64,000 nt of DNA from the NCBI RefSeq assembly GCF_025154015.1, contig NZ_JAOAMV010000002.1, positions 521,896-585,895 of the forward strand, in the 5' to 3' direction. A model generated the notes under the pieces. It did no database searches, was not told the origin of the DNA, and saw nothing but the letters and a program-made list of their open reading frames with translations. This DNA comes from Tsuneonella litorea. GTDB taxonomy: Bacteria; Pseudomonadota; Alphaproteobacteria; Sphingomonadales; Sphingomonadaceae. The stretch's first letter is position 1. Every line of letters starts with the position of its first letter. Of the stretch, positions 34,862 through 44,860 are shown piece by piece. The translations under genes and the position numbers were made by a program.

Positions 34862-35767
34862 ATGCGCATCGTCTTCATGGGAACGCCGGCCTTCGCGGTG
34901 CCGACGCTCGCCGCGCTCCACGAAGCGGGGCACGAAGTTGTCGCCGCCTACACCCAGCCGCCGCGCCCGTCGGGCCGGGGCAAGAAGCTAAGCCCCAGCG
35001 CGGTGCAGGTCGAGGCGGAGATCCGGCACATTCCGGTGAGGTGCCCGGCCTCGCTCAAGTCGACCGAGGCGCAGGCCGAACTCGCGGCTCTCGAACCCGA
35101 CCTCGCGGTGGTCGCCGCCTATGGACTGATTCTGCCGCAGGCGGTGCTCGACATTCCGATGCACGGGTGCCTCAACGTCCATGCCAGCCTGCTGCCCAAG
35201 TGGCGCGGCGCGGCGCCGATCCAGCGCGCGATCATGGCGGGCGACCTCACCACCGGGATCACGATCATGCGAATGGAAGCCGGGCTCGACACCGGCCCGA
35301 TGCTCGCCACCGCGCGCACGCCGATCGAGGACAAGACCGCGGGCGAACTGACCGCGGAACTGGCCGAGATCGGCGCGCAGCTGATGGTCGGCACGCTGAT
35401 CGACCTTCCGACGATCCATCCCGTGCCCCAGGACGATGCGGAGGCAAGCTATGCCCCCAAGATCGACAAGGCCGAGGCGAGGATCGACTGGACCAACGGT
35501 GCCGAGGCGATCGAGCGGCAGGTGCGCGGGCTTGCCCCCTTCCCCGGCGCGTGGTTCGAGCTGGACGGAGAGCGGATCAAGGTTCTGAAGGCCGAGATCG
35601 TCGCGCGCGAAGGCAAGCCGGGCAAGACCCTCGACGACCATCTGACGATCGCCTGCGGCTACGCGGCGATCCGCCCGGTGCGCCTCCAGCGGGCGGGCAA
35701 GCCGGCGATGGATATCGCCGCGTTCCTCAACGGCAAGCCGGTGCCGGCGGGGACGCTGATCGGGTGA
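34862..35767 (+). CDS. fmt: Methionyl-tRNA formyltransferase
   Basis: This 301-aa enzyme formylates initiator Met-tRNA using 10-formyl-THF. Motifs: [16 protein letters not shown], the catalytic region [21 protein letters not shown] and [13 protein letters not shown]. The ATG at 34862 is preferred to one 15 nt earlier because it is the family start. It is divergent from recR-def, so formylation and deformylation genes are neighbours on opposite strands. Confidence 0.95.
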   Translation: MRIVFMGTPAFAVPTLAALHEAGHEVVAAYTQPPRPSGRGKKLSPSAVQVEAEIRHIPVRCPASLKSTEAQAELAALEPDLAVVAAYGLILPQAVLDIPMHGCLNVHASLLPKWRGAAPIQRAIMAGDLTTGITIMRMEAGLDTGPMLATARTPIEDKTAGELTAELAEIGAQLMVGTLIDLPTIHPVPQDDAEASYAPKIDKAEARIDWTNGAEAIERQVRGLAPFPGAWFELDGERIKVLKAEIVAREGKPGKTLDDHLTIACGYAAIRPVRLQRAGKPAMDIAAFLNGKPVPAGTLIG

Positions 35768-36513
35768 CGCGCTTTGCCCTGACCCTCGAATTCGACGGCA
35801 CGCCGTTCGTCGGCCTCCAGCGGCAGGCGACCGGACCAAGCGTGCAGCAGGCGGTCGAGGACGCGGCGCACGCGGTCACCGGCGAAGCGGTGACGATGCA
35901 CGCCGCAGGCCGCACCGACACCGGGGTCCACGCGCTCGCGATGCGCGCGCACGTCGACATCGAGAAGGCGATCGAGCCGTTCCGGCTGATGGAGGCCCTC
36001 AACGCCCACCTGCGACCCGACCCGATCGCCGTGATCGCCTGCGCGGCGGTGCCGGATGACTGGCACGCGCGCTTCTCGTGCATCGGCCGCGCCTACGAAT
36101 ACCGCATCGCCAACCGCCGCGCGCCGCTGACGCTCGAACGCAACCGCGCGTGGCAGGTTGCCAGGCCGCTCGACGCCGACGCGATGCACACCGCCGCGCA
36201 GGCGCTTGTCGGCCGGCACGACTTCACCACCTTCCGCTCGGTCCAGTGCCAGGCGGCGAGCCCGGTCAAGACGCTCGACCGGCTCGATGTGCGCCGCGAG
36301 GGCGAGCACGTGATCGTGGAAGCCGCGGCGCGCAGCTTCCTCCACCACCAGGTGCGCAGCATGGTGGGCTGCCTCGCGCTGGTCGGCATGGGGCGCTGGA
36401 ACATCGGGGGGGTCGCCAAGGCGCTGGCGGCGCGCGACCGGCAGGCGCTGGGCCTCAATGCACCGCCGCACGGGCTCTATTTCGTGAAGGCGGAATATCC
36501 GGGAGAGGCCTAG
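35764..36513 (+). CDS. truA: tRNA pseudouridine(38-40) synthase TruA
   Basis: This 249-aa enzyme isomerises uridines in the anticodon arm. The catalytic Asp lies in [29 protein letters not shown] and [21 protein letters not shown] are further motifs. It starts with a GTG that overlaps the fmt stop (GTGA), a common fmt-truA arrangement. Confidence 0.95.
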   Translation: MTRFALTLEFDGTPFVGLQRQATGPSVQQAVEDAAHAVTGEAVTMHAAGRTDTGVHALAMRAHVDIEKAIEPFRLMEALNAHLRPDPIAVIACAAVPDDWHARFSCIGRAYEYRIANRRAPLTLERNRAWQVARPLDADAMHTAAQALVGRHDFTTFRSVQCQAASPVKTLDRLDVRREGEHVIVEAAARSFLHHQVRSMVGCLALVGMGRWNIGGVAKALAARDRQALGLNAPPHGLYFVKAEYPGEA

Positions 36514-36572
36514 CCATCGCGCGCTCACCCGCCTAGCACCGGTTGCAATCAGAAACTTTGGGAGAATCGAAC

Positions 36573-37685
36573 ATGGCGACCACCGGCAAGCAGCTTTTCA
36601 CCACTCTCGCCCCGGACGGCACGCTGACGCTCGAGCTCGTCGACAGCCAGTTTCCCGATCCGACCGGCAACCAGGTCCTCGTCAAGATGGAGGCCGCACC
36701 GATCAATCCGTCCGACCTCGCGATCCTGACCGGCGCGGCGGATTTCGAGAACGCCGAGTATTCGCCCGGCAAAGTGGTCGCCAAGATGCCCGAGCCGTTC
36801 AACAGCGGCCAGAAGGCGCGCCACGGCAAGCGGCTTCCGGCGGGCAACGAGGGGGCGGGCACCGTGGTCGCGACCGGCGACAGCGACATGGCCAAGGCCC
36901 TGATGGGCCAGCGCGTCGCCTGCGTGCCGGGCAGCGCCTATTCGCAGTACGCGATCGCCGACGCCGCGATGTGCCTGCCACTGGGCGACCACAGCGCCGA
37001 GGACGGCGCATCAAGCTTCGTCAACCCGATGACCGCGCTGGGCTTCGTCGAGAACGCGAAAATCGACGGACAGGATGCGATCCTCCACACCGTCGGCGCG
37101 TCGAACCTCGGCCTGATGCTCAACCGCATCTGCCTCGAGGACGGGATGAAGCTGGTCAACATCGTGCGCAAGGACGACCAGGCAAGCCTGCTCAAGGACC
37201 AGGGCGCGGAGTGGGTGGTGAACTCGTCGGACGGCGACTTCATGGCCAACCTGCGCTCGGCGATCAACGCGACCGACGCGTTTTACGGCTTCGACCCGAT
37301 CGGCGGCGGGACCATGGTCGACAGCTGCTTCAAGGCGATGGAGCAGGTCGCGGTCTCGAAGATGACCGAGTACTCGCGCTACGGCTCGAACCAGCCCAAG
37401 CGGATGTTCATTTACGGCCGGCTCGACTTCAGCCCGACCACGCTGACCCCGTCGTACGGCTTCGGCTGGACGCTGTCGGGCTGGCTGCTGACGCCGTTCC
37501 TGCAGATGGCCGGAATGGAAACGACGATGCGGATGCGCCAGCGCGTGCTCGACGGGCTTACCACGACCTTCGCCAGCCACTACAAGACCAGGGTCGACCT
37601 CGAGGGAATGCTGACGAAGGAGGCGATCCTCGACTATCGCCAGATGAAGACCGGCGAGAAGTACCTCGTCACGCCGTGGGGATGA
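36573..37685 (+). CDS. Zinc-independent MDR oxidoreductase
   Basis: This 370-aa medium-chain dehydrogenase/reductase has N-terminal GroES-like segments (MEAAPINPSDLAILTG, GNEGAGTVVATG) and a Rossmann part (DAILHTVGASNLGLMLNRI, VNIVRKDDQASLL). The zinc-site residues of alcohol dehydrogenases are not evident, so it is closer to quinone or enoyl reductases. The substrate is unknown. The start is the ATG at 36573 with GGGAG 9 nt upstream. Confidence 0.8.
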   Translation: MATTGKQLFTTLAPDGTLTLELVDSQFPDPTGNQVLVKMEAAPINPSDLAILTGAADFENAEYSPGKVVAKMPEPFNSGQKARHGKRLPAGNEGAGTVVATGDSDMAKALMGQRVACVPGSAYSQYAIADAAMCLPLGDHSAEDGASSFVNPMTALGFVENAKIDGQDAILHTVGASNLGLMLNRICLEDGMKLVNIVRKDDQASLLKDQGAEWVVNSSDGDFMANLRSAINATDAFYGFDPIGGGTMVDSCFKAMEQVAVSKMTEYSRYGSNQPKRMFIYGRLDFSPTTLTPSYGFGWTLSGWLLTPFLQMAGMETTMRMRQRVLDGLTTTFASHYKTRVDLEGMLTKEAILDYRQMKTGEKYLVTPWG

Positions 37686-37689
37686 TTCC

Positions 37690-38667
37690 CTAGCGCCGGT
37701 CGAATTCGCGCTGCATCGCGAGCGGGTCCTCGTATCCGCTCGCGAGCAGCACCTGCAGCAGGATCCGCGCCTTGGCCGGCCCCAGCCCGCGGGCGGCGAC
37801 GAAACCGAGGCTGTCGTCGTCGATCTCGAGGGTGCGGTCGACCGAGCCCTGGTCGACCCGGCTCGAGCGGACGACGGGCACCCCGCTCGCCGCAAGCGCG
37901 TCGATCACCGGGCCGGGCGCGTTGCCCTGCCCCATACCGGCAAGGACGATTCCCCGGTCCCCGCTCCCTAGCGCGCAGCCGACCGTGTCGGCATCCATCC
38001 CGGCATAGGCGTAGAGGATCGCGACCTTCGGCAAGGCTTCGGGCCAGGCGAAACGCGCGCCCCGTCCCGGCCGGTCGGGGGGGCCGAACCAGTCGAGCGA
38101 GGTCGGCGTGACGTTCGCGAGTGCACCGCGCGGGAAGCCGCGGAACGCTTCCGCCCCGCCGGTCGCGGCCTTGCGCACGTCGATCGCGGCAAAGACCTGG
38201 TCGCTCATGACCACCAGCACGCCGCGCCCTGCTGCCGCCGGATCGCCCGCGACCCGCGCGGCGTTGGCGAGGTTGCGCATCCCGTCGCTGCCGACCGCGT
38301 CGGCAGGTCGCATCGCGCCGACGAGCACCACCGGCTTGCCGGCGGGCAGGGTGAGGTCGAGCAGGAACGCCGTTTCCTCGGCGGTGTCGGTGCCGTGGGT
38401 GACGATCACCCCATCGACGCCGTCGTCGCCCAGGGCGTCGGAAATCTCGCGGTGCAACGCGGACCACTGGGGCCAGCCGATGTCCTGCGATCCGATGGCG
38501 GCAATGTCGCCTCCCTCGAATCGCGCGTCGAGATCGAGCGCGTCGGCCGCGGCGAGCAGGTCCGCCACGCCGATCTGTCCCGGCCGGTAACCGCGCCGGG
38601 TCGCCGATCCGGCGCTCCCGGCGATGGTTCCCCCGGTGGCGAGGATGCGGATGTTGGCCCTGCTCAT
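37690..38667 (-). CDS. L-asparaginase (type I/II fold)
   Basis: This 325-aa enzyme hydrolyses asparagine to aspartate and ammonia. The nucleophile motif LATGGTIAGS, VIVTHGTDTAEETA and the central VGAMRPADAVGSDG are present, with the C-terminal domain starting VAILYAYAGMD. No signal peptide, so it is cytoplasmic. I use the ATG at 38667; a GTG directly in front is possible. Four bp separate it from the convergent MDR gene. Confidence 0.9.
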   Translation of the reverse strand: MSRANIRILATGGTIAGSAGSATRRGYRPGQIGVADLLAAADALDLDARFEGGDIAAIGSQDIGWPQWSALHREISDALGDDGVDGVIVTHGTDTAEETAFLLDLTLPAGKPVVLVGAMRPADAVGSDGMRNLANAARVAGDPAAAGRGVLVVMSDQVFAAIDVRKAATGGAEAFRGFPRGALANVTPTSLDWFGPPDRPGRGARFAWPEALPKVAILYAYAGMDADTVGCALGSGDRGIVLAGMGQGNAPGPVIDALAASGVPVVRSSRVDQGSVDRTLEIDDDSLGFVAARGLGPAKARILLQVLLASGYEDPLAMQREFDRR

Positions 38668-38730
38668 CACCGGCGCCCTAGCCCCGATTGACCCACGCCG
38701 CCAACCGGCTAAAGCGCGCCCACCCGGTTG

Positions 38731-38806
38731 GGGCGCTTAGCTCAGTTGGTAGAGCATCTCGTTTACACCGAGAGGGTCGGCGGTTCGAGCCCGTCAGCGC
38801 CCACCA
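38731..38806 (+). tRNA. tRNA-Val (anticodon TAC)
   Basis: A 76-nt cloverleaf. The acceptor GGGCGCT (38731-38737) pairs with AGCGCCC (38796-38802), with discriminator A and an encoded CCA. The D arm contains GCTCAGTTGGTAGAGC, the anticodon stem TCTCG/CGAGA encloses TTTACAC (anticodon TAC), and the T arm contains GGTTCGAGCC with a slightly variant closing pair. Confidence 0.95.
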
Positions 38807-38854
38807 GGCTTCGCTGCATAGCTATTCGACTAGGCGCGGCGCCCTCCCCTTGGC

Positions 38855-40066
38855 ATGAGTGCGGTCATGCCCGTTCGCACCGTAGCCATCCTCACCGCAG
38901 GCGGCCTCGCGCCGTGCCTCTCGTCCGCGGTCGGCGGGCTGATCGAGCGGTACACCGAGATCGCGCCGGAGATCCGCATCATCGCCTACCGCAACGGCTA
39001 TGCGGGCCTGCTCACCGGCGACTGGGTCGAGGCGAGCGACGAGGTCCGCGCGGCCGCCTCGCGCCTCCACGCGTTCGGCGGCAGCCCGATCGGCAACAGC
39101 CGCGTGAAGCTGACCAACGTGGCGGACTGCGTGAAGCGCGGCCTCGTCGCGGAAGGCGAGGACCCGCTCGAGGTCGCCGCGTCGCAGCTCAGCCGCTCCG
39201 GCGTCGACGTACTCCACACTATCGGCGGGGACGATACGAACGGCGCGGCGGCCGAGCTCGCCGCGTTTCTCGCCCGCAACGGCTATGGCCTGACCGTGGT
39301 CGGCCTGCCCAAGACGATCGACAACGACGTCGTCCCCATCCGCCAGTCGCTCGGCGCGTGGACGGCCGCCGAACAGGGCGCGGTATTCGCGCGCAATGTC
39401 ATCGCCGAGCACACCGCCAACCCGCGGATGCTGACGATCCACGAGGTCATGGGGCGCGGCTGCGGCTGGCTGACCGCAGCGACCGCCTATGCCCACCACG
39501 ACTGGGTCAGGGGCGCACCGTTCGCCGAGTGGATGGAGAACGCAGCCGCGCGGTGGGACGTCCACGGGGTCTACGTTCCCGAGCGCCCCTTCGACATCGC
39601 GGCCGAGGGCGCGCGGCTCAGGACAATCATGGACGACCAGGGCGGCGTGAACCTGTTCGTCGCCGAAGGGGCCGGCGTGACCGAGATCGTCGCCGCAATG
39701 GAAGCCGCGGGCGACGAGGTCCCGCGCGACGCGTTCGGGCACGTCAAGCTCGACCGGATCGATCCGGGCAGGTGGTTCGGCAGCCGCTTTGCCGCCGAGC
39801 TGGGCGCGGAAAAGGTGCTGGTGCAGAAGAGCGGCTATTTCTCGCGCTCGGCCCCCGCCAACGAGGCCGACCGCAAGCTGATCGCGGCCTGCGTCCACCG
39901 CGCGGTCGACGCCGCGCTCGCCGGGGAATCGGGCGTGGTCGGCCAGGACGAGGAGCGCGGCGACGAACTGCGCGTGATCGAGTTCGAGCGGATCGCCGGC
40001 GGCAAGCAATTCGATACCGCGACGCCGTGGTTCGTCGAACTCTTGCGCGACATCGGGCAGGACTGA
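38855..40066 (+). CDS. Pyrophosphate-dependent 6-phosphofructokinase
   Basis: This 403-aa enzyme interconverts fructose-6-phosphate and fructose-1,6-bisphosphate. The glycine-rich motif is HTIGGDDTNG; the Asp after GGD is the feature that favours PPi over ATP in this family. The active-site LPKTIDNDV and HEVMGRGCGWL are present. The PPi enzyme is reversible, so with pckA in the same region it could work in either glycolysis or gluconeogenesis. It starts at an ATG 48 nt after tRNA-Val. Confidence 0.88.
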   Translation: MSAVMPVRTVAILTAGGLAPCLSSAVGGLIERYTEIAPEIRIIAYRNGYAGLLTGDWVEASDEVRAAASRLHAFGGSPIGNSRVKLTNVADCVKRGLVAEGEDPLEVAASQLSRSGVDVLHTIGGDDTNGAAAELAAFLARNGYGLTVVGLPKTIDNDVVPIRQSLGAWTAAEQGAVFARNVIAEHTANPRMLTIHEVMGRGCGWLTAATAYAHHDWVRGAPFAEWMENAAARWDVHGVYVPERPFDIAAEGARLRTIMDDQGGVNLFVAEGAGVTEIVAAMEAAGDEVPRDAFGHVKLDRIDPGRWFGSRFAAELGAEKVLVQKSGYFSRSAPANEADRKLIAACVHRAVDAALAGESGVVGQDEERGDELRVIEFERIAGGKQFDTATPWFVELLRDIGQD

Positions 40067-40071
40067 CGGGC

Positions 40072-40656
40072 CTAGGCGGGCCCAACCGCCTCGTCGATCA
40101 GCGCCCGCGCTTCCGGGCTTTCCCAGTCGAACGCGCCGACGACCCGGGCGACTTCCTCGCCGCTGGCGGAATAGAGCACCGTTGTCGGCAGCACGCCTTC
40201 GCCGGCGAGCGCGGTCATCAGGTCGTTCTCGCGATCGAGCCAGGGTTCGAGGTGTGCGAACCGCGCCTCGGCGAAGAACGGCACGACCTTGTCCGCGCCT
40301 TCGAGGTCCTGGCTTGCGACGATCACCCGCAGCCGGTCGCCGTAGTCCCCGGCGATTCCATCGAGCATCGGCATTTCCTTGACGCACGGCGCGCACCAGG
40401 TCGCCCAAAGGTTGAGCAGCACCGGCGTGCCCGAAAGGGCCCCGGTATTGAGCGCCCTTCCATCAGGATCGGTCAGCGCCACCGCGGGCATGAGGTCGCC
40501 GGCGTGGCTGCGGTCGATCTCGCCCGGAAGAGCCGCCTCTGCCTCTTCTTGCGGGGGGCTGCTCTCTTCCCTACTGCACCCCGCCAACAGGACGGCCGAG
40601 GCAAGCAGCGTGAACGACAGTCGCAAGGACAATGACGGCAAGGGGGCAAACTCCAT
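40072..40656 (-). CDS. TlpA-family thiol-disulfide reductase, lipoprotein
   Basis: This 194-aa protein has a lipoprotein signal ([13 protein letters not shown]) and a thioredoxin-like domain with the redox motif WATWCAPC and the cis-Pro in [10 protein letters not shown]. It would reduce disulfides in the periplasm, for example in cytochrome c maturation. The ATG at 40656 overlaps the argH ATG in CATG (40654-40657). A TTG at 40641 with GGAG 9 nt before it is a credible alternative that would leave a tidier signal peptide. Confidence 0.85.
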   Translation of the reverse strand: MEFAPLPSLSLRLSFTLLASAVLLAGCSREESSPPQEEAEAALPGEIDRSHAGDLMPAVALTDPDGRALNTGALSGTPVLLNLWATWCAPCVKEMPMLDGIAGDYGDRLRVIVASQDLEGADKVVPFFAEARFAHLEPWLDRENDLMTALAGEGVLPTTVLYSASGEEVARVVGAFDWESPEARALIDEAVGPA

Positions 40657-42031
40657 GTGGGGCGGGCGCTTCGCCGAGGGGCCTAGCGCCATCATGCGCG
40701 AAATCAACGCCTCGATTCCCTTCGACAAGGCCTTGTGGCGGCAGGACATCGCCGCCAGCAAGGCGCACGTTGCCATGCTCGGCGCACAGGGCATCGTCTC
40801 CGCAGGCGATGCACGGGCGATCTCCGAAGGCCTCGACCGGGTCGCAGCCGAGTACGAGGCGGACGGCGTGCCCGAGGACTGGGACCTCGAGGACATCCAC
40901 ATGGTCACCGAGAGCCGCCTTGCCGAACTGATCGGCGCGGCCGCCGGGCGGCTGCACACGGCGCGCAGCCGCAACGACCAGGTGGCGACCGATTTTCGGT
41001 TGTGGGTGCGCGACGCGTGTCACCAGGTCGATACCGGGCTCGCCGGCCTCCAGCGGGCGATCGTCACGCGCGCAGGTGAACACGCCGACAGCATCATGCC
41101 CGGTTTCACGCATCTGCAAACCGCACAGCCGGTGACGCTCGGCCACCACCTCATGGCCTATTACGAGATGCTGCGCCGCGACCGCAGCCGGTTCGCCGAC
41201 GCGCGTGCCCGATTGAACGAATCGCCGCTGGGTTCGGCGGCGCTGGCGGGCACCGGCTTCCCGATCGACCGCGACGCGACCGCGCGCGCGCTCGGTTTCG
41301 ATCGGCCGACCGCGAACAGCCTCGACGCGGTCAGCGACCGCGACTTCGCGCTCGATTACCTGCAGGCGGCCGCGCAATGCGCGCTGCACCTCAGCCGCCT
41401 GGCCGAGGAGCTGATCCTGTGGGCGAGCCAGCCGTTCGGCTTCGTGCGCCTGCCCGACGCGCTCAGCACCGGCAGCTCGATCATGCCGCAGAAGAAGAAC
41501 CCCGACGCCGCCGAGCTGGTGCGCGGGCACGCGGGGCGGATCGTCGGCTGCCTGACCGCGCTCACGGTGACGATGAAGGGCCTCCCCCTCGCCTATTCGA
41601 AGGACATGCAGGACGACAAGCCGCCGGTGTTCGAGGCGCACGGGCTGCTGGCGCTCAGCATCGCCGCGATGACCGGAATGATCGCCGATTCGACTTTCCG
41701 AACCGAGCGGATGCGGCAGGCGGCCGAACTCGGCTACGCCACCGCGACCGACCTTGCCGACTGGCTGGTACGCGAGGCCGACGTGCCCTTCCGCGAGGCG
41801 CACCACATCACCGGTGCCGCGGTCCGGCTCGCCGAAAGCCGGGGCTGTGCGCTCGACGCGCTGTCGCTCGATGATTTCAAGCAGATCGATTCGCGGATCG
41901 ACGAGCGCGTGTTCGCCGCCCTGTCGGTCGATGCGTCGGTCGCCGCGCGCGCCAGCTATGGCGGGACCGCGCCGGTCCGGGTAAGGGAGCAGGTTGCCGC
42001 GGCGCGCACCGCGCTCGGCATGGAGCCCTGA
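40655..42031 (+). CDS. argH: Argininosuccinate lyase
   Basis: This 458-aa enzyme splits argininosuccinate to arginine and fumarate. It belongs to the fumarase/aspartase superfamily, with the signature [12 protein letters not shown] and the N-terminal [10 protein letters not shown]. The fumarate product could be used by fumC, also in this window. AGGGGG lies about 10 nt before the ATG. The stop shares one base with the next start (TGATG). Confidence 0.95.
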   Translation: MWGGRFAEGPSAIMREINASIPFDKALWRQDIAASKAHVAMLGAQGIVSAGDARAISEGLDRVAAEYEADGVPEDWDLEDIHMVTESRLAELIGAAAGRLHTARSRNDQVATDFRLWVRDACHQVDTGLAGLQRAIVTRAGEHADSIMPGFTHLQTAQPVTLGHHLMAYYEMLRRDRSRFADARARLNESPLGSAALAGTGFPIDRDATARALGFDRPTANSLDAVSDRDFALDYLQAAAQCALHLSRLAEELILWASQPFGFVRLPDALSTGSSIMPQKKNPDAAELVRGHAGRIVGCLTALTVTMKGLPLAYSKDMQDDKPPVFEAHGLLALSIAAMTGMIADSTFRTERMRQAAELGYATATDLADWLVREADVPFREAHHITGAAVRLAESRGCALDALSLDDFKQIDSRIDERVFAALSVDASVAARASYGGTAPVRVREQVAAARTALGMEP

Positions 42032-42267
42032 TGCGCAAGTCCGTCGCCATTGCTGCCGCCTTGCTGCTGGCCGCCTGCGGCCAGAAGGCCGATCTCGAAC
42101 CGCTTGCGGGCCACGACCTGCCGCCCACGCCCTACGGCGCCCCGGCGCAGCCCGATTCCGAAGACCTGCTCAAGCTCGATCCGCTCGCCGCGCCCGACCG
42201 CTCGGTCGAGCTGCGCAAGCGGTCCGAGGAGCGGCAGGACGACCCGTTCGACCTGCCGCCGGAGTAG
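42031..42267 (+). CDS. lptM: LptM-like small lipoprotein
   Basis: This 78-aa protein has a signal peptide with lipobox LAAC (about residue 16), followed by GQKADLEP and a Pro-rich, charged tail. In E. coli LptM (YifL) assists assembly of the LPS transporter LptDE and also lies upstream of the dapF region. The order argH-lptM-lysA is common in alphaproteobacteria in my recollection. Short and weakly conserved, so the call leans on context. Confidence 0.75.
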   Translation: MRKSVAIAAALLLAACGQKADLEPLAGHDLPPTPYGAPAQPDSEDLLKLDPLAAPDRSVELRKRSEERQDDPFDLPPE

Positions 42268-42349
42268 CCGGGGCAGCGCGCCTGCATCGTCTGCCTCCAA
42301 GCAAGCCTTGCTTGGCCGACGCCTCCGACATCGCTAAGCGCGCCCGACG

Positions 42350-43609
42350 ATGGACCATTTCGAACTCCGCGACGGCATCCTCCATGCCGAGGACGTGCCG
42401 CTCCCCGCGATCGCCGAGGCGGTCGGCACCCCCGTCTACGTCTATTCCCGCGCGACGCTGGTGCGTCACGCGCGGGTGTTTCGCGACGGACTGGCCGGGG
42501 TCGCGAACCCGCACATCGCGTTCGCGGTCAAGGCGAACCCCAACCTCGCAGTGCTCAAGGTTCTGGCGAAGGAAGGCTTCGGCGCCGATGTCGTCAGCGG
42601 CGGCGAGCTGACCCGTGCGCTGGCGGCAGGGATAAGGCCGCAGGACGTGGTGTTCTCGGGCGTGGGCAAGACCCACCCTGAACTCGTCCAGGGTATCGAG
42701 GCCGGAATCGGCCAGTTCAATCTCGAGAGCGAGGAAGAGGGTTACGAGCTCGCCGCGATCGCCCGGCGCCACGGCGTGACCGTGCCCTGCGCGCTGCGCG
42801 TGAACCCCGACGTCGACGCCCGCACCCACGAGAAGATCTCGACCGGCAAGCGCGAGAACAAGTTCGGGGTTCCGCTCGACCGCGCGGCAGCGATCTACGC
42901 GGCGCTCGCCGCCGAGCCGGGCCTCGAGATGCGCGGTGTCGCGGTTCACATCGGCAGCCAGCTTGCCGACCTCGAACCGCTCGAGACCGCCTTCGGCAAG
43001 CTGGGCGCGCTGATCGAGGAACTGCGGACGGGCGGGCAGACCGTGACTCACGCCGATCTCGGCGGCGGCCTCGGTGTGCCCTATCGCAAGCACGAGACCT
43101 TCCCCTCCCCAGCCGAATACGGCGCGATGGTCGCGCGCGTCACCGCGGGTTGGGACGTGCAGCTGTCGTTCGAACCGGGGCGCGTCATTGCGGGCAACGC
43201 CGGCGTGCTGCTGACCCGCGTGGTCCGGTCAAAGCGCAGCGGCAACGGGCCGCCGTTCGTGATCGTCGACGCGGCGATGAACGACCTCGCGCGCCCCGCG
43301 ATGTACGGCGCGTGGCACGATTTCGACGCCGTCGCGCCGACCGGCGAGCGGATGACGGCGCACATCGTCGGCCCGATCTGCGAAACCGGCGACACGTTTG
43401 CGATGGACCGCGAGATCGACGCGATCGGCGCAGGCGACCTTGCCGTCTTCCGCACCGCGGGGGCCTATGGCGCGACGATGGCGTCGAGCTACAACAGCCG
43501 CGGCTTCGTGGCCGAAGTTCTCGTGGATGGAGGCAAGTTCGCGGTCGTCGCCGACCGGATCAGCCCGCACGCGATCATGGACGCCGAGCGGGTCCCCGAG
43601 TGGCTCTGA
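42350..43609 (+). CDS. lysA: Diaminopimelate decarboxylase
   Basis: This 419-aa PLP enzyme makes lysine from meso-diaminopimelate. The PLP lysine is in AFAVKANPN. VVSGGELTRAL, VAVHIGSQL, the glycine loop DLGGGLGVPY and the C-terminal ICETGDTFA cysteine motif are all visible. It is 82 nt downstream of lptM. The function is secure. Confidence 0.95.
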   Translation: MDHFELRDGILHAEDVPLPAIAEAVGTPVYVYSRATLVRHARVFRDGLAGVANPHIAFAVKANPNLAVLKVLAKEGFGADVVSGGELTRALAAGIRPQDVVFSGVGKTHPELVQGIEAGIGQFNLESEEEGYELAAIARRHGVTVPCALRVNPDVDARTHEKISTGKRENKFGVPLDRAAAIYAALAAEPGLEMRGVAVHIGSQLADLEPLETAFGKLGALIEELRTGGQTVTHADLGGGLGVPYRKHETFPSPAEYGAMVARVTAGWDVQLSFEPGRVIAGNAGVLLTRVVRSKRSGNGPPFVIVDAAMNDLARPAMYGAWHDFDAVAPTGERMTAHIVGPICETGDTFAMDREIDAIGAGDLAVFRTAGAYGATMASSYNSRGFVAEVLVDGGKFAVVADRISPHAIMDAERVPEWL

Positions 43610-43613
43610 GCCG

Positions 43614-44384
43614 GTGCCGCTGAGCGCCCTGCCGCTGTTCCACCGCGTGAACGGGCAGCGGGTGGTTGTCCTCGGCGCCGGCGATGCGGCCGCCGCCAAG
43701 CGGCGCCTCGTCGAGCGCGCCGGGGGGATCTGCTGCGGCGAACCCGAAGCGCACCATGCCGCGCTCGCCTTCGTCGCGATCGACGATCCGCGCGCGGCCG
43801 AGGCGGCTGCGATCCGGCTTCGCTGCAAGGGGCTGCTGGTCAACGTGACCGACCGGCCCGAACTGTGCGACTTTACCGTTCCGAGCATTCTCGACCGCGA
43901 CCCGGTGCTGGTGGCGGTCGGCACCGCAGGCGCCTCGGCCGGGCTCGCCAAGCAGCTGCGGCTGCGGCTCGAAGGTCTGTTGCCGCCGTCGCTCGGAAAG
44001 CTGGCCGCGGGGCTTTACGCCGCGCGCGATGCCCTGCGGCAGCGTTTCCCGGATGGCGCCGTCCGCCGCCGCGCGCTCGACGCCGCGCTGACCGCAGGCG
44101 GCCCGCTGGACCCGCTGCGCGCCGATGCCGCCGAAGGGATCGACGCCTGGCTCGGATCGCCCGGTGACGCGTTCGATGTCGAGCCGGTCGCGATCGTGCT
44201 GACCAGCGACGATCCCGACGATCTCACGCTGCGCCAGGCACGCTGGCTGGGAGAGGCGGACACCGTGCTCCACGACGCCGACGTGCCGCAGGCGATCCTC
44301 GACCGCGCCCGGGCCGACGCGGTGCGCGGGCCGAGCGACGGAAGCCCGCGCGGCAGGACGGTGATCGTACGGTCGAGAGACTAG
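43614..44384 (+). CDS. Siroheme synthase N-terminal-like protein with partial SUMT domain
   Basis: This 256-aa protein starts at a GTG just 4 nt after lysA. Residues 1-150 resemble the CysG/Met8 precorrin-2 dehydrogenase domain (RVVVLGAGDAAAAKRRLV, LLVNVTDRPELCDFTVPSI). The last 60 residues resemble the beginning of a SUMT domain (VLTSDDPDDLTLRQARWLGEADTVLHDADVP), then stop; a full SUMT is about 240 aa. The methylase part therefore cannot be functional, and the dehydrogenase part may be. Expected role: the NAD-dependent step in siroheme. Confidence 0.75.
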   Translation: MPLSALPLFHRVNGQRVVVLGAGDAAAAKRRLVERAGGICCGEPEAHHAALAFVAIDDPRAAEAAAIRLRCKGLLVNVTDRPELCDFTVPSILDRDPVLVAVGTAGASAGLAKQLRLRLEGLLPPSLGKLAAGLYAARDALRQRFPDGAVRRRALDAALTAGGPLDPLRADAAEGIDAWLGSPGDAFDVEPVAIVLTSDDPDDLTLRQARWLGEADTVLHDADVPQAILDRARADAVRGPSDGSPRGRTVIVRSRD

Positions 44385-44392
44385 CGCGCCGC

Positions 44393-44860
44393 TTACGCCG
44401 CGCCGATCGCCTGCAACCGGCTGATCAGCGAGGCCTCGTCGAACGGCTTGATGACGTATTCGTCGGCGCCCGCCTCGATGCCCTTGTGAATGTCGCGCGC
44501 GCCCGAGTTGGTCGTGCAGAAGACCACCCGCGGACGGCGGTCGGTCGGGATCGCGCGCAGGGCGGTCACGAACTCGATTCCGCTCATGACCGGCATGTTC
44601 CAGTCGGTGACGACGAGATCGGGCATCGCCGCGCGGCAACGGGCGAGGCCTTCCTCGCCATTCTCGGCCTCGACCACCGCGTAGCCCACCCCCTCGACGA
44701 TCCGGCGGGCGACCTTGCGGATCATCCGCGAATCGTCGACCACGAGGCAGGTGCGGCGTGATCCCTGTTGCGGCGGCGCGGGACGTTCCGCGGGCGCTGG
44801 CGCCCCCGGGGCATCGTTCGAAGCCGGGCCCTGGGGCGGGACGTTGAGGCGCTTGATCAA
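44393..44860 (-). CDS. CheY-like response regulator with N-terminal linker
   Basis: This 155-aa protein has a Pro/Ala-rich N-terminal extension (about 8-32) and then a receiver domain only: acidic VVDDSRM, phospho-Asp in DLVVTDWNMPVMSG, T/S pocket VVFCTTNS and YVIKPF. There is no output domain, so it works through protein contacts. I place the start at a TTG (44860-44858) that overlaps the upstream stop; there is no ATG or GTG in frame nearby. It lacks the FATGUY loop of the general-stress single-domain regulators. Confidence 0.8.
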   Translation of the reverse strand: MIKRLNVPPQGPASNDAPGAPAPAERPAPPQQGSRRTCLVVDDSRMIRKVARRIVEGVGYAVVEAENGEEGLARCRAAMPDLVVTDWNMPVMSGIEFVTALRAIPTDRRPRVVFCTTNSGARDIHKGIEAGADEYVIKPFDEASLISRLQAIGAA

